Shown here piece after piece: positions 13,633-21,669 of a stretch of 38,305 nucleotides of DNA. Position numbers and translations under genes: made by a program. How positions within the stretch are numbered: position 1 is the stretch's first letter; each line of letters starts with the position of its first letter. The notes beneath the pieces were generated by a model. The model was not told the DNA's origin, did not search any database, and saw nothing but the letters and a program-made list of their open reading frames with translations. The stretch comes from a virus: the IMG/VR virus record IMGVR_UViG_3300023094_000023, positions 1 through 38,305 of that record. One strand, given 5' to 3'.

Positions 13633-15303
13633 ATGGGCAAACGCGAACAACTCCCGGCCGTCACGACGGCACACGCTCCAGTGCAGCAGAACGCGATGGG
13701 TGGTGGCCTCGAAGGGGCCAGCCGCACCTCCGCTGAAATGCTGCGATGGAATCCTCCAATCATTTCCCCCGACTCGCAGATCAACCGCAGCAAAGACATC
13801 ATGGATGCGCGCAGCCGCGACTCCGTGCAGAACGATGGCTTCCTCACTGGCGCGATGCACACGCACCGCGACTCCATCGTCGGCACGCAGTTCCGTCTGA
13901 TCTCGATGCCGGACTGGGAAGCCCTCGGCGCGACCGAAGAGTGGGCCGACAAGTTCTCGCAGATCGTCGAGTCGCGCTTCAACCTGATGGCCGATTCGAC
14001 CGAGTGCTGGTTCGACGCTGGCGGCACCATGACCTTCACGGATATCATCCGACTCGACGTGGTGGGCTTCGGCTTCACCGGCGAAGTGCTCGGCACCGTG
14101 GAGTGGTTGCCTGCGAAGGGTCGCCCATTCCGCACCGCGTTCCAGTCCGTGTCTCCGACGCGCCTGTGCAACCCGAACAACGGCATGGACGAAGTGGGCC
14201 TGTCGCGTGGCGTCGAGAAGGACATGTACGGTCGCCCGATGGCCTACCACATTCGCTCGACGTTCCCCGGCGAATTCTGGTCCGGCGATCTGCCGCAGTG
14301 GAAGCGCGTGCCTGCTTCGACGAAGTGGGGCCGTCGCTTGGTCATCCACATCAAGGAGCCGATGCAGCCGGACCAGACACGCGGCATCAGCGACATGGTG
14401 TCGGTCCTCAAGCAGATGAAGATGACGAAGAAGTTCAGCGACGTGGTGTTGCAGAACGCCGTGGTCAACGCGACCTACGCTGCCGCCATCGAGTCCGAAC
14501 TGCCGACCGACGCCATCTTCGCTTCGATGGGTGGCGGCGCTGGCGCGCAAGGCTTCGCCGGTATGCTGAAGGAATACATGACCGGCCTGACCGAGTACGT
14601 GAACGCCTCGGACAAGATCGGCATTGACGGCGTGAAGATGCCGCACCTGTTCCCCGGCACCAAGCTGAACCTGAAGTCGGCCGCAACGCCGGGCGGCATC
14701 GGCACCGGCTTTGAAGAGTCGATGCTGCGCCACATCGCCGCGCCGCTGGGCATGTCCTACGAGCAGTTCAGCAAAGACTACTCGAAGACGAACTACTCGT
14801 CGGCGCGTGCGTCGATGGCCGAGACGTGGAAGTTCATGCAGGCGCGCAAGAAGACCGTGGCCGACCGCAAAGCGACCATGATGTTTATCTGCTGGCTGGA
14901 AGAAGAGATCAACCGCGAAGACAGCGTGATCCCACTGCCGCCGAACTTCGACTTCTACGACCCGTACATGCGCGAGGCGCTGTGCTCGTGCGAGTGGATC
15001 GGCGCAGCACGCGGCCAGATCGACGAGACGAAGGAAACGCAGGCGGCGATCATGCGTATCAGCGCTGGCCTGTCCACCTACCAGAAAGAGGTAGCGCTGC
15101 TGGGCGACGACTTCCGCCGCGTCTTCAAACAGCAAGCCCGCGAGAAGAAGCTGATGGAGAAGCTGGGCCTGACGTTCGATCTGAGCGGCAGCAAGCCGGG
15201 CGGCAGCGGAAGCGGCCAAGGTGAAAACGGTGACGGCACCGACAACCCGGACGATAATGGCGACACCAAAGACCAACAGAAAACAGGAGGTACGAAAAAA
15301 TGA
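13633..15303 (+). CDS. Portal protein (lambda gpB family)
   Basis: The 556-residue protein resembles lambda-type portals (about 530 residues). It should form the dodecameric ring at one capsid vertex, acting as DNA channel and head-assembly nucleator. Supporting segments are NDGFLTGAMHTHRDSIVG near residue 68 and an early RSKDIMDARSRD stretch, both like the N-terminal portal core. The C-terminus is low-complexity, Gly/Ser/Asp-rich. There is no clear ribosome-binding site before the ATG; the gpW stop is six bases upstream, so translation may rely on reinitiation. The stop overlaps the protease start (ATGA), and the protease ribosome-binding site lies inside this gene's end. Confidence 0.92.
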   Translation: MGKREQLPAVTTAHAPVQQNAMGGGLEGASRTSAEMLRWNPPIISPDSQINRSKDIMDARSRDSVQNDGFLTGAMHTHRDSIVGTQFRLISMPDWEALGATEEWADKFSQIVESRFNLMADSTECWFDAGGTMTFTDIIRLDVVGFGFTGEVLGTVEWLPAKGRPFRTAFQSVSPTRLCNPNNGMDEVGLSRGVEKDMYGRPMAYHIRSTFPGEFWSGDLPQWKRVPASTKWGRRLVIHIKEPMQPDQTRGISDMVSVLKQMKMTKKFSDVVLQNAVVNATYAAAIESELPTDAIFASMGGGAGAQGFAGMLKEYMTGLTEYVNASDKIGIDGVKMPHLFPGTKLNLKSAATPGGIGTGFEESMLRHIAAPLGMSYEQFSKDYSKTNYSSARASMAETWKFMQARKKTVADRKATMMFICWLEEEINREDSVIPLPPNFDFYDPYMREALCSCEWIGAARGQIDETKETQAAIMRISAGLSTYQKEVALLGDDFRRVFKQQAREKKLMEKLGLTFDLSGSKPGGSGSGQGENGDGTDNPDDNGDTKDQQKTGGTKK

Positions 15304-16658
15304 GCGAGCACGCAGCCCGCAGCGCACTCAGTCGGATGAACCTGCGCGAGAACTTCATCGCGTCGGCGTTCCGCGAGAACTTCGCCAACGACATGATGCT
15401 GATGATGTCTGCCAGCGTCGATGTCGAACAGCAGAAGCTGGAGCAGCGCCGCCACGAATTGTGCGAAGCCTACGGCTTCACGCGCCGCGATCAGAACAAG
15501 CCGTTCGCATTCGCAAACGGCGTGGCGATCATCCCGGTCCACGGCACCCTCATTAACCGCTTCGGCAGTTCGTGGGGCTTCGTGACCGGCTACAACTTCA
15601 TCCGGTCGCAGTTGAACGCCGCGATGGCTGACCCGGACGTGACCACCATCCTGCTCGACGTGAACTCGTTCGGCGGCGAAGCGGCAGGCTGCTTTGAACT
15701 GTCGGCGCAGATCGCGGCAGCACGCGGTCAGGGCAAGAAGATCATCGCCTACGTGGACAGCAACTGCTACAGCGCCGCCTACGCCATCGCATCGGCCGCT
15801 GACAAGATCATCGCCATTCCGAGCGCCGGTATCGGCTCCGTAGGCGTGGTCGCAATGCACGTCGATATGAGCAAGTTCTTGGAGAAGATCGGCATGGCCG
15901 TCACCTTCATCCACAGCGGCGCGCACAAGGTCGATGGCAACCCATACGAACCGCTGGACAAAGAAGTGAAAGCGGACATTCAAAAGAGCGTAGACAAAAG
16001 CCGCGACAAGTTTGTTGCGGTGGTATCGCAAAACATGGGCCTTGATTCCAAGGTCGTTTATGATACCGAGGCTCGCACGTACCGGGCCGACGACGCACTT
16101 GAACTCGGCCTGATCCATGCGATTGCGGAACCGACCGTGGCGCTGCAATCAATCATCGACGACGATACCGAGAGCGATCCCGGCGAAGTCGCCAAAACCA
16201 CTGAAACCAAGGAGTTAGTTATGAGCGGCACTGAAAACAAAGACGACAAAGCAGCAGCGGTCGATACCGCAGCAGTTCAAAAGGCCGAACGCGAACGCTG
16301 CGCTGGCATCATGTCGTGCGACGAAGCCAAAGGCAAATCGAAGCTGGCAACCCACCTCGCGCTGAACTCCAGCATGAGCGTGGCCGATGCCAAAGCCACC
16401 CTGTCCGCAGCAGCACCTGAAGTCGTCGAAGCCGCCAAGGTGGAAGACGCTGGCAAGGAAGAAGCTGGCAAGGACGGCGGCGACAACACCGGCAAGGACA
16501 AGGCTGACGCCAAAGGCGGCAACCAGTTCGAGAAGGCAATGAGCAAAGAAGGCGGTGCAGGCATTGGTGCCGACAACGCCGGTCAACAGCAGCAGCAGGA
16601 CGCCTCGGCCGACATCTTGAAATCCTTCTCGATGGCGACCGGCCAGAAGTTCGGCTAA
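15300..16658 (+). CDS. S49-family capsid maturation protease with C-terminal scaffold domain (gpC-like)
   Basis: The 452-residue protein combines a protease and a scaffold. Residues about 70-290 are an SppA/S49-type serine protease: oxyanion segment SFGGEAAG (124-130), nucleophile S158 in CYSAAYA and general base K210 in HSGAHKVDGNPYEPL. Residues about 308-452 are Ala/Lys/Asp-rich, with a Q-run and predicted disorder, like lambda Nu3 scaffold. The protease should cleave itself and scaffold during procapsid maturation. AGGAGGT precedes the ATG by nine bases, and the start overlaps the portal stop. A strong internal start at codon 308 makes the scaffold separately, as in lambda C/Nu3. Confidence 0.92.
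   Translation: MSEHAARSALSRMNLRENFIASAFRENFANDMMLMMSASVDVEQQKLEQRRHELCEAYGFTRRDQNKPFAFANGVAIIPVHGTLINRFGSSWGFVTGYNFIRSQLNAAMADPDVTTILLDVNSFGGEAAGCFELSAQIAAARGQGKKIIAYVDSNCYSAAYAIASAADKIIAIPSAGIGSVGVVAMHVDMSKFLEKIGMAVTFIHSGAHKVDGNPYEPLDKEVKADIQKSVDKSRDKFVAVVSQNMGLDSKVVYDTEARTYRADDALELGLIHAIAEPTVALQSIIDDDTESDPGEVAKTTETKELVMSGTENKDDKAAAVDTAAVQKAERERCAGIMSCDEAKGKSKLATHLALNSSMSVADAKATLSAAAPEVVEAAKVEDAGKEEAGKDGGDNTGKDKADAKGGNQFEKAMSKEGGAGIGADNAGQQQQQDASADILKSFSMATGQKFG
16221..16658 (+). CDS. Nested in-frame scaffold protein (Nu3-like)
   Basis: An ATG at codon 308 of the protease gene is preceded by CAAGGAG at a six-base distance, among the strongest ribosome-binding sites in the window and with no purpose unless it starts a protein. 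The 145-residue product is the C-terminal scaffold portion alone: charged, alanine-rich, with a Gly/Asp/Lys linker, a QQQQQ run and a short terminal helix (ADILKSFSMATG) that may bind the capsid protein. In lambda the same arrangement (Nu3 inside C) supplies most of the scaffold. The start is inferred from sequence; the product has not been seen. Confidence 0.8.
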   Translation: MSGTENKDDKAAAVDTAAVQKAERERCAGIMSCDEAKGKSKLATHLALNSSMSVADAKATLSAAAPEVVEAAKVEDAGKEEAGKDGGDNTGKDKADAKGGNQFEKAMSKEGGAGIGADNAGQQQQQDASADILKSFSMATGQKFG

Positions 16659-16705
16659 TCGGCACCTAATCACAACCGCAGCCCATCAATAGGAGAAACA
16701 CCATC

Positions 16706-17092
16706 ATGGCAGCAGATAAACTCCCACTGGACCCGAAGCAGGACTTGGCCGCTTACGAGCAGGTTGGTTCCCGCGTCCCATTCCAAGTCTGGATCGGCGG
16801 CACGCCGGTCATCACCGACAGCGCGAAATCGGCCGTAGCAGCACTGCCGAAATACTCGCTGGCCGCGCTGACCGCCGCAGGCATCGTCGCCTACGACCCA
16901 GCAACGCACAAGCCTGAACAGGCCGTCATCACCGCAGTGCTGATCGAGAAAGTCGGTCAGGACGTTCCGTACTGGGACAGCGGCAAGTTCAACCACGAGT
17001 GCATCAACTTCCCGGCCGCGTGGAACACCTACGCGCTGCGCAAGCTGGGCCTGCAAGGCTCGATGGGCCTGCGCGTCGGCCACCTGATCTAA
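16706..17092 (+). CDS. Head decoration protein (lambda gpD-like)
   Basis: The 128-residue protein resembles the gpD/HDPD decoration family (lambda gpD is 110 residues), whose trimers bind the expanded capsid and hold it against internal DNA pressure. Family-like features are the small beta-rich core with SLAALTAAGIVAYDP and a C-terminal segment NTYALRKLGLQGSMG. AGGAGA lies ahead of the ATG. It sits between scaffold/protease and major capsid genes, the lambda C-Nu3-D-E order. Confidence 0.9.
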   Translation: MAADKLPLDPKQDLAAYEQVGSRVPFQVWIGGTPVITDSAKSAVAALPKYSLAALTAAGIVAYDPATHKPEQAVITAVLIEKVGQDVPYWDSGKFNHECINFPAAWNTYALRKLGLQGSMGLRVGHLI

Positions 17093-17136
17093 CCCGGTCA
17101 GCAGTACAACCTTACAAACGAATTAGGAGAAATAGC

Positions 17137-18222
17137 ATGGCTGGTATTTATGATCTCGTGACCTTGGATGGCGTTCAGCGCCGTCTGAAAACCGCACCGC
17201 GCTTTTGGCTGACCATGTACGGTCGCCAGATCAACTTCGAGACGGAGTGGATCATGTTCGACCGCGTGTACGAAGACAACCGCAAACTGGCACCGTTCGT
17301 CGTGCCTAACGTTGCGGGCCGTCCTTCGCGTCTGAACGGCTTCGAGAGCGACCGCTTCAAACCGGCGTACTCGAAACAGAAGGACATCGTGGACTACACG
17401 ATGCACATGGATCGCGTGGCCGGTGAAGCACTGGGCGGTACTCTGTCCTACGACCAGCGCCGTGACGCCGTTGTGGCCTACCTGCTGCAACAGCAGAAGG
17501 AGAAGCTGCAAAATACCTTCAACTGGCTGGCCGCTCGCGCCACCATCGACGGTAAAGTCACCATCATCGGTGAAGACTACCCGGAAACGCTGGTGGACTT
17601 CCGCCGTCACGCCAACCTGACCGTCACGCTGACCGGCGCTGCCAAGTGGGATCAAACCACCGCGACGCCGCTGCAAGACATCAAGGAAGCGCGTATCGAA
17701 GCCAACGGCCAGTCCGGCTCGCGCATCAAGGAGTGGGTGTTCGGTCAAGACGCATGGGAAGACTTCACCCAGCGCGTCGATCTGAAAGACCTGCTGGACA
17801 AGAACTACGGCGGCGTCACCGCGTCGAACATCACCCGCATCAACGCCCTGACCGAAGGCTACCCGGACACCATCGAATACATGGGTCGCATTTCGGGCGC
17901 TGACGGCCAAGGCGCAATCGATGCGTGGGTGGACAGCACCCGCTACATCAGCCCTATCGACGGTAAGCAGAAATACTACCTCGACCAAGGCTCCGTGGTC
18001 GGCGTGTCCCGCGACGGCATGGGCGGCACCCGCTGCTTCGGTGCCATCAAGGATCGCAAGGCAGGCTACAAGGCGATGGAATACTTCTTCAAGAACTGGG
18101 AAGAAGAAGACCCATCGCAGGAATACCTGCTGACGCAATCCGCGCCGCTGATGGTGCCGCGTGATCCGAACGCAACGGTGCTGCTGAAAGTCACCACCAC
18201 CATCCACACCGACGAAGTTTAA
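17137..18222 (+). CDS. Major capsid protein (lambda gpE family)
   Basis: The 361-residue protein matches the major capsid protein E family, with HK97-like fold in known members (lambda gpE is 341 residues). Typical segments are FDRVYEDNRKLAPFVVPN near residue 44, FKPAYSKQKDIVD near 76 and YLLTQSAPLMVPRDPNA near the end. AGGAGA lies upstream of the ATG. A frame open further upstream overlaps the decoration gene and is not used. It forms the icosahedral shell. The strong hairpin just after the stop would set off this highly expressed gene. Confidence 0.94.
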   Translation: MAGIYDLVTLDGVQRRLKTAPRFWLTMYGRQINFETEWIMFDRVYEDNRKLAPFVVPNVAGRPSRLNGFESDRFKPAYSKQKDIVDYTMHMDRVAGEALGGTLSYDQRRDAVVAYLLQQQKEKLQNTFNWLAARATIDGKVTIIGEDYPETLVDFRRHANLTVTLTGAAKWDQTTATPLQDIKEARIEANGQSGSRIKEWVFGQDAWEDFTQRVDLKDLLDKNYGGVTASNITRINALTEGYPDTIEYMGRISGADGQGAIDAWVDSTRYISPIDGKQKYYLDQGSVVGVSRDGMGGTRCFGAIKDRKAGYKAMEYFFKNWEEEDPSQEYLLTQSAPLMVPRDPNATVLLKVTTTIHTDEV

Positions 18223-18232
18223 TCGGCAAACC

Positions 18233-18257
18233 GGCCGGGCCTAGCGCCCGGTCTTTT
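18233..18257 (+). terminator. Terminator-like hairpin after the major capsid gene
   Basis: GGCCGGGC (18233-18240) pairs with GCCCGGTC (18246-18253) over eight mostly GC pairs with a five-base loop, followed by TTTT. The T-run is short, so partial termination is likely. It would raise capsid mRNA relative to the downstream tail genes and stabilise its 3' end. Confidence 0.7.
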
Positions 18258-18286
18258 CACACCTCACAAATTTTAGGAGCAACATC

Positions 18287-18574
18287 ATGGCTGCAAATGA
18301 AGGCACCAAACTGCGCGTAGCAACCGGCAAGATCATCCTGCACCGCGACGGCAAGCGCATCGTCGTCAACGCGAACCAGTCGTTCAAGTTCACCGCCTCC
18401 GAACTGGAGTCGCTGAAGGAAGCGAACCCGGACGCCGTGCGCACGCCGGTCAACGAAGAAGAAAGCGCCGTCGAAGTCAAAGCGCCAGTCGCCAAGGGCA
18501 GCGCGTCGAGCAAGTCCACCGACAAGACCGACAAGGGCGAAGGCAAGGGCGACAACAAGTCCGAAGACCTGTAA
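18287..18574 (+). CDS. Small hypothetical head protein at the lambda FI position
   Basis: The 95-residue protein has no family I can name. Residues 1-58 look folded and beta-rich (LRVATGKIILHRDGKRIVVNA), then a helix SELESLKEANPDAV. Residues about 60-95 are a Lys/Ser/Asp/Glu low-complexity tail ending KSEDL. Position after the major capsid gene equals lambda FI, which helps terminase engage the procapsid; FI is also small, but similarity is not evident. TAGGAG lies upstream of the ATG. It could equally be a minor capsid-surface protein. Confidence 0.65.
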   Translation: MAANEGTKLRVATGKIILHRDGKRIVVNANQSFKFTASELESLKEANPDAVRTPVNEEESAVEVKAPVAKGSASSKSTDKTDKGEGKGDNKSEDL

Positions 18575-18579
18575 TCGTC

Positions 18580-18960
18580 ATGGCCTTCGACTTCGCTGCC
18601 GCGCTGGCGCGCAACCACCGCATCGTTCACGACACGCTCTCGCTGGAGGCGCTGTACTGGGACAAAGCGCTGGTCGCGCCGGTCAAGCTGCGGGTTCGCT
18701 GGCACTACAAACAAGCACCTATCGGTGACATCGAGAGCGCGGGCTATCCCATGTACCTCGATCTGATCGAGAAGGTAATCTTCGACAAAGAGGAACTTGC
18801 ACTGAACGGCATCACGATCACTCGTGGTGGCCGCGTGCAAGTTACCTCGCCGGGCTTCAGTGGCTACTTGGCCGTTGACGTACAGAACACCGATAACGTC
18901 GGCCCGGTGAACGAAGCTTGGAGTGTAGGGAAACTTCAACGTGGCGATCTCACTGCTTGA
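18580..18960 (+). CDS. Putative head-tail connector (lambda FII position)
   Basis: The 126-residue protein follows the FI-position gene and precedes gpZ, as FII does in lambda. FII docks on gpW to create the tail-binding surface. The sequence shows a helical start, then beta-rich segments (KLRVRWHYKQ, GGRVQVTSPGFSGYLAVDV) fitting a small beta-barrel like FII, though no conserved motif settles it. The gpZ-like gene starts 20 bases before its end, implying translational coupling. Function is inferred mainly from gene order. Confidence 0.6.
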   Translation: MAFDFAAALARNHRIVHDTLSLEALYWDKALVAPVKLRVRWHYKQAPIGDIESAGYPMYLDLIEKVIFDKEELALNGITITRGGRVQVTSPGFSGYLAVDVQNTDNVGPVNEAWSVGKLQRGDLTA

Positions 18961-19531
18961 GGCCATCAACGGCTTCAAAGATTTACCCGGCATCACGGAC
19001 AGAGCAGCGTCCCTAGCCATCAACACCGTCGCAACCCGCAGTGGCATGACGCTGCTGCGGCGCGATATCCTCGAAGACATTGCCTTCCCCCGCGACTACC
19101 TGAACAACGACCGACTGGGTGTCACGAAGAAGGCGAACGTCAACGATCTCGAAGCGGTCATCACCGCTCGCAAACGCCCCACATCACTCGCTCGCTTCGT
19201 GCAGCCCGGCACACCGCTCGGCTCGCGTGCGCGCATCGGCCTGCGCGTCCGCGTCAGCAAGAAGGACGGCGGCAAGACCTTCGGCAAGTTCGCGTGGCTG
19301 ACGACCCTGAGCAACGGGAACATCGGCCTCGCCATCGCGCTGAAGCCGGGCGAGACGCTGGACAACCGATACGGTGAACCGGCGTGGCTCGTGCCGAACC
19401 GCGTGGCGCTGCTGTACGGTCCATCGGTCGATCAGGTCTTCAGGCACGTCAGCGCTGACGACGCGCCGCAGATCGGCCGCATGGTCACTGACGAATATCT
19501 CCGACAACTAGGAAGGTTCTCCCTCACATGA
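18941..19531 (+). CDS. Minor tail protein Z-like (tail completion)
   Basis: The 196-residue product resembles lambda gpZ (192 residues), needed to finish the tail so that DNA can be injected. Typical are the N-terminal helical part (DRAASLAINTVATRSGMTLLRRDI) and the end VTDEYLRQLGRF. It starts at GTG 18941, with AGGGAA eight to nine bases upstream, inside the end of the preceding gene, and its stop overlaps the next start (ATGA). Expected to sit at the head-proximal end of the tail. Confidence 0.8.
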   Translation: MAISLLEAINGFKDLPGITDRAASLAINTVATRSGMTLLRRDILEDIAFPRDYLNNDRLGVTKKANVNDLEAVITARKRPTSLARFVQPGTPLGSRARIGLRVRVSKKDGGKTFGKFAWLTTLSNGNIGLAIALKPGETLDNRYGEPAWLVPNRVALLYGPSVDQVFRHVSADDAPQIGRMVTDEYLRQLGRFSLT

Positions 19532-20067
19532 TTACGACAATCCCACCTGACCGCGCTGCGGTCCAACCCAAGCGCCTCGCCGTGCTGATCCGCCTGCAAC
19601 TGCTGCTGGAGGAAATCTGCAAAGCCGATGGCGACCTGTACGACATGGCCGGTCACGTCCACGTCAACCGCCTGCTGTTCGGCGCGGAGGTGCAGCAGGC
19701 TCACGAGGCCACGCTGTCGATCATCGAAGCGCCGCGCTCCGACTTCGCCGTGTTCGCGGGTGACGGCGACAGCCGGGCCGACCGCTGGACGCTGATGATT
19801 CAGGGTACGGTGCCTGACGATAAGACGGTGGACACGGAGTACCTGCCGTACTTCTTCTGTCAGGACGTGGAGCGCCGCCTGCTGCGGATCATCGAGCGGA
19901 AAAGCAGCGGCACTCCGAAGTACCCGCATGACTACTTGCTGGGTGATATGATTTCGTCCGTCGAGGTCGCGCCACCTGTAGTACGCCCACCAGAAGCACA
20001 GGTGTCGAGCCACGCATTTTTCTACTTGCCGATCCGTCTTGGCATCGCAGTGGAAATCGGCCAGTAG
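19528..20067 (+). CDS. Putative tail terminator protein (gpU position)
   Basis: The 179-residue protein sits between gpZ-like and tail tube genes, exactly the lambda U position. Tail terminators cap the tube once tape length is reached and join it to the head. The sequence is alpha/beta with a central acidic loop (VFAGDGDSRADRW) and a final strand (SSHAFFYLPIRLGIAVEIGQ) of the type seen in terminator and neck proteins. AGGAAGG is 11-12 bases upstream, slightly far; coupling to gpZ may help. No diagnostic motif is visible, so the role is from synteny. Confidence 0.65.
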   Translation: MITTIPPDRAAVQPKRLAVLIRLQLLLEEICKADGDLYDMAGHVHVNRLLFGAEVQQAHEATLSIIEAPRSDFAVFAGDGDSRADRWTLMIQGTVPDDKTVDTEYLPYFFCQDVERRLLRIIERKSSGTPKYPHDYLLGDMISSVEVAPPVVRPPEAQVSSHAFFYLPIRLGIAVEIGQ

Positions 20068-20113
20068 AAGATCGCTGGCAAGCCTCAACTTTCAACTACA
20101 CAAGGAGCATCAA

Positions 20114-20956
20114 ATGGCTGCAACTGAAAACGGTAAGAAGTATGTCATCGGCAAGGGCAAACTGTTCTTCGACAAATTCATGGCCGGTGCCAAACTGGGT
20201 ACGGGCGAACGCTACTTGGGCAACTCGCCCGAACTGTCGTCCAACCAGTCGCAGGACACGCTGGATCACATCGACGCCGATCAAGGTCTGAACGTCAAGG
20301 ACGAACAGATCACGATCAGCAATGACCTCGGCGGCGCGTTCGCGCTGGATTCCATCGACACGCAAAACGTGGCGATGTGGTTCGGCGGCGATATCGACAA
20401 GCAGACCGTGGCCGCTGCCACCGCCATCACCGAAACGTTCACCACCGACCAGTGGACGCCGGGCGGCTGGAAGCAACTCGGCACCGCCGTGGATCAGCCG
20501 CAAGGCACCCGCAGCGTGACCAACGTGACCATCAGCACTTCGGTGCCTGCCGTGGTGCCGACCGATCCTCCGGTCGTGACCGCGCTGACCGCGCAGCAAC
20601 TCGAAGACAACTTCGAGATCGATCTGGAAGGCGCTCGCATTTATCTGGAGCCGACCAGCACCCTGTTCACCGCAACGCCCGGCACCTCGCTGGTCGTCAA
20701 GTACGATCAGGAAGCGATCACCAACGAGATCATCATCGGCAAGGGCATGGAAATCCGTGGCGCGCTGCGCTTCCAAGCCAAGAACCCGAAGGGCGAGAAC
20801 AAGGACTACTTCTGGCCTTACGTCAAGATCACGGCGAACGGCGACTACGCACTGAAGGGCGACACTTGGCAGCAGATGTCCTTCAACTACGAAGTGCTGA
20901 AGAAGGACGACACCACCGAGCGCGTCTACATCACTAACCGCCCGGCCACCGCGTAA
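20114..20956 (+). CDS. Major tail tube protein
   Basis: The 280-residue protein should build the tail tube as stacked hexameric rings. Evidence is its place between the terminator-position gene and the frameshifted chaperones (lambda V position), a near-ideal AAGGAG site six bases before the ATG, and segments typical of tube proteins: KKYVIGKGKLFFDKF at the start, the near-terminal NGDYALKGDTWQQMSFNYEVLKK, and ERVYITNRP at the end. Residues about 140-160 (VPAVVPTDPPVVTALTA) look like a flexible proline-rich loop that may project from the tube surface. Lambda V is 246 residues, with an extra Ig-like domain that I do not clearly see here. Confidence 0.85.
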   Translation: MAATENGKKYVIGKGKLFFDKFMAGAKLGTGERYLGNSPELSSNQSQDTLDHIDADQGLNVKDEQITISNDLGGAFALDSIDTQNVAMWFGGDIDKQTVAAATAITETFTTDQWTPGGWKQLGTAVDQPQGTRSVTNVTISTSVPAVVPTDPPVVTALTAQQLEDNFEIDLEGARIYLEPTSTLFTATPGTSLVVKYDQEAITNEIIIGKGMEIRGALRFQAKNPKGENKDYFWPYVKITANGDYALKGDTWQQMSFNYEVLKKDDTTERVYITNRPATA

Positions 20957-20971
20957 CAAAGGAACCCTGAT

Positions 20972-21409
20972 ATGTCTCTCGCTGATTTCGTTATCCGCAC
21001 TGAAGAGGTGATGTATCAGGGTCGTGTCGCCACTACGGTGCGCGGCATTGCCCTGCGTGACATTACCGGCCTGATGCACACGCATCTGGTTGACCTCAAC
21101 TCCGTCTTCGCCGCATACAAGGCCGAAGCGAACTCCGACGTGGCGCTGATGAAGGGCGCTGCATTTGCCATGAAGATGGTCAACGACGTTCCCGATCTGG
21201 TCGAAGCCATCGTGATCGCCGCAACCGACGCCGAGGACACGGAAGAACTGCGCGCCAAATTGCGCAAGCTGCCGATTGGCCTGATGGTCGAAGTCCTGCG
21301 CAAGATCATCGAGATCACAACCGAAGATGCGGGCGGCGCAAAAAAGCTGTTCGACAGCCTAGTGGCGATGGTGGAGACGATGCGCCCGATGACGACGCAA
21401 CCGGACTAG
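20972..21409 (+). CDS. Tail assembly chaperone, short form (gpG-like)
   Basis: The 145-residue mostly helical protein lies between tail tube and tape measure genes, where G/GT-type tail assembly chaperones are encoded. Such chaperones coat the tape measure protein during assembly and are absent from the finished tail. AAAGGAA lies about nine bases upstream of the ATG. A slippery A AAA AAG at codons 124-125 directs a fraction of ribosomes into the -1 frame to make the long form, annotated separately. Expected to be the majority product. Confidence 0.85.
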   Translation: MSLADFVIRTEEVMYQGRVATTVRGIALRDITGLMHTHLVDLNSVFAAYKAEANSDVALMKGAAFAMKMVNDVPDLVEAIVIAATDAEDTEELRAKLRKLPIGLMVEVLRKIIEITTEDAGGAKKLFDSLVAMVETMRPMTTQPD

Positions 21410-21669
21410 AACACCTCACTGATGCGGAGCGATTCCACAGATCGCTACGTGTCAACGCGAGCTTCCTGATGGCCGAGGGCCACAGATACCCGCACTACTA
21501 CACGCTGTCAACTCTGTGGATGGAAACCGAACTTGCACGCGAGCGTGTCAACCTTCGGATTGCAACCGAATCGTCGCTCATGCGTACAGTTATCGCGTCG
21601 GTTCTCTCGACCGATAATTCCGGCGTAGAGAATTTAAAAACCGACTTGCGAAAGCTGACTCATGGCTAA
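20972..21669 (+). CDS. Tail assembly chaperone, -1 frameshift long form (gpGT-like)
   Basis: Slipping back one base at 21340-21346 joins the first 125 residues of the short form to 107 residues from the -1 frame, giving a 232-residue protein ending at 21669. The T part begins AVRQPSGDGGDD and carries LEHLTDAERFHRSLRVN and YYTLSTLWMETELARE. The -1 frame stays open from before the slip site to the tape measure start, and its first ATG (21469) has no useful ribosome-binding site, so frameshifting is the natural way to express it. In lambda the T domain bridges chaperone and tail tube protein. The stop overlaps the tape measure ATG (21662) by eight bases. Confidence 0.82.
21340..21346 (+). promoter_or_regulatory. 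Programmed -1 ribosomal frameshift site A AAA AAG
   Basis: The zero-frame codons read GCA AAA AAG, giving the heptamer A AAA AAG, the slippery sequence used in E. coli dnaX and among the most efficient in bacteria. It lies 63 bases before the zero-frame stop. GGGCGG just upstream could act as a stimulatory anti-SD pairing site. A downstream structure is possible but not clear by eye. Confidence 0.85.

Noticed and set aside
21469-21669. Independent 66-codon gene between chaperone and tape measure
   Set aside because: Its frame is open well upstream of the ATG, no ribosome-binding site precedes the ATG, and a slippery heptamer joins it to the chaperone, so it is treated as the -1 frameshift extension.
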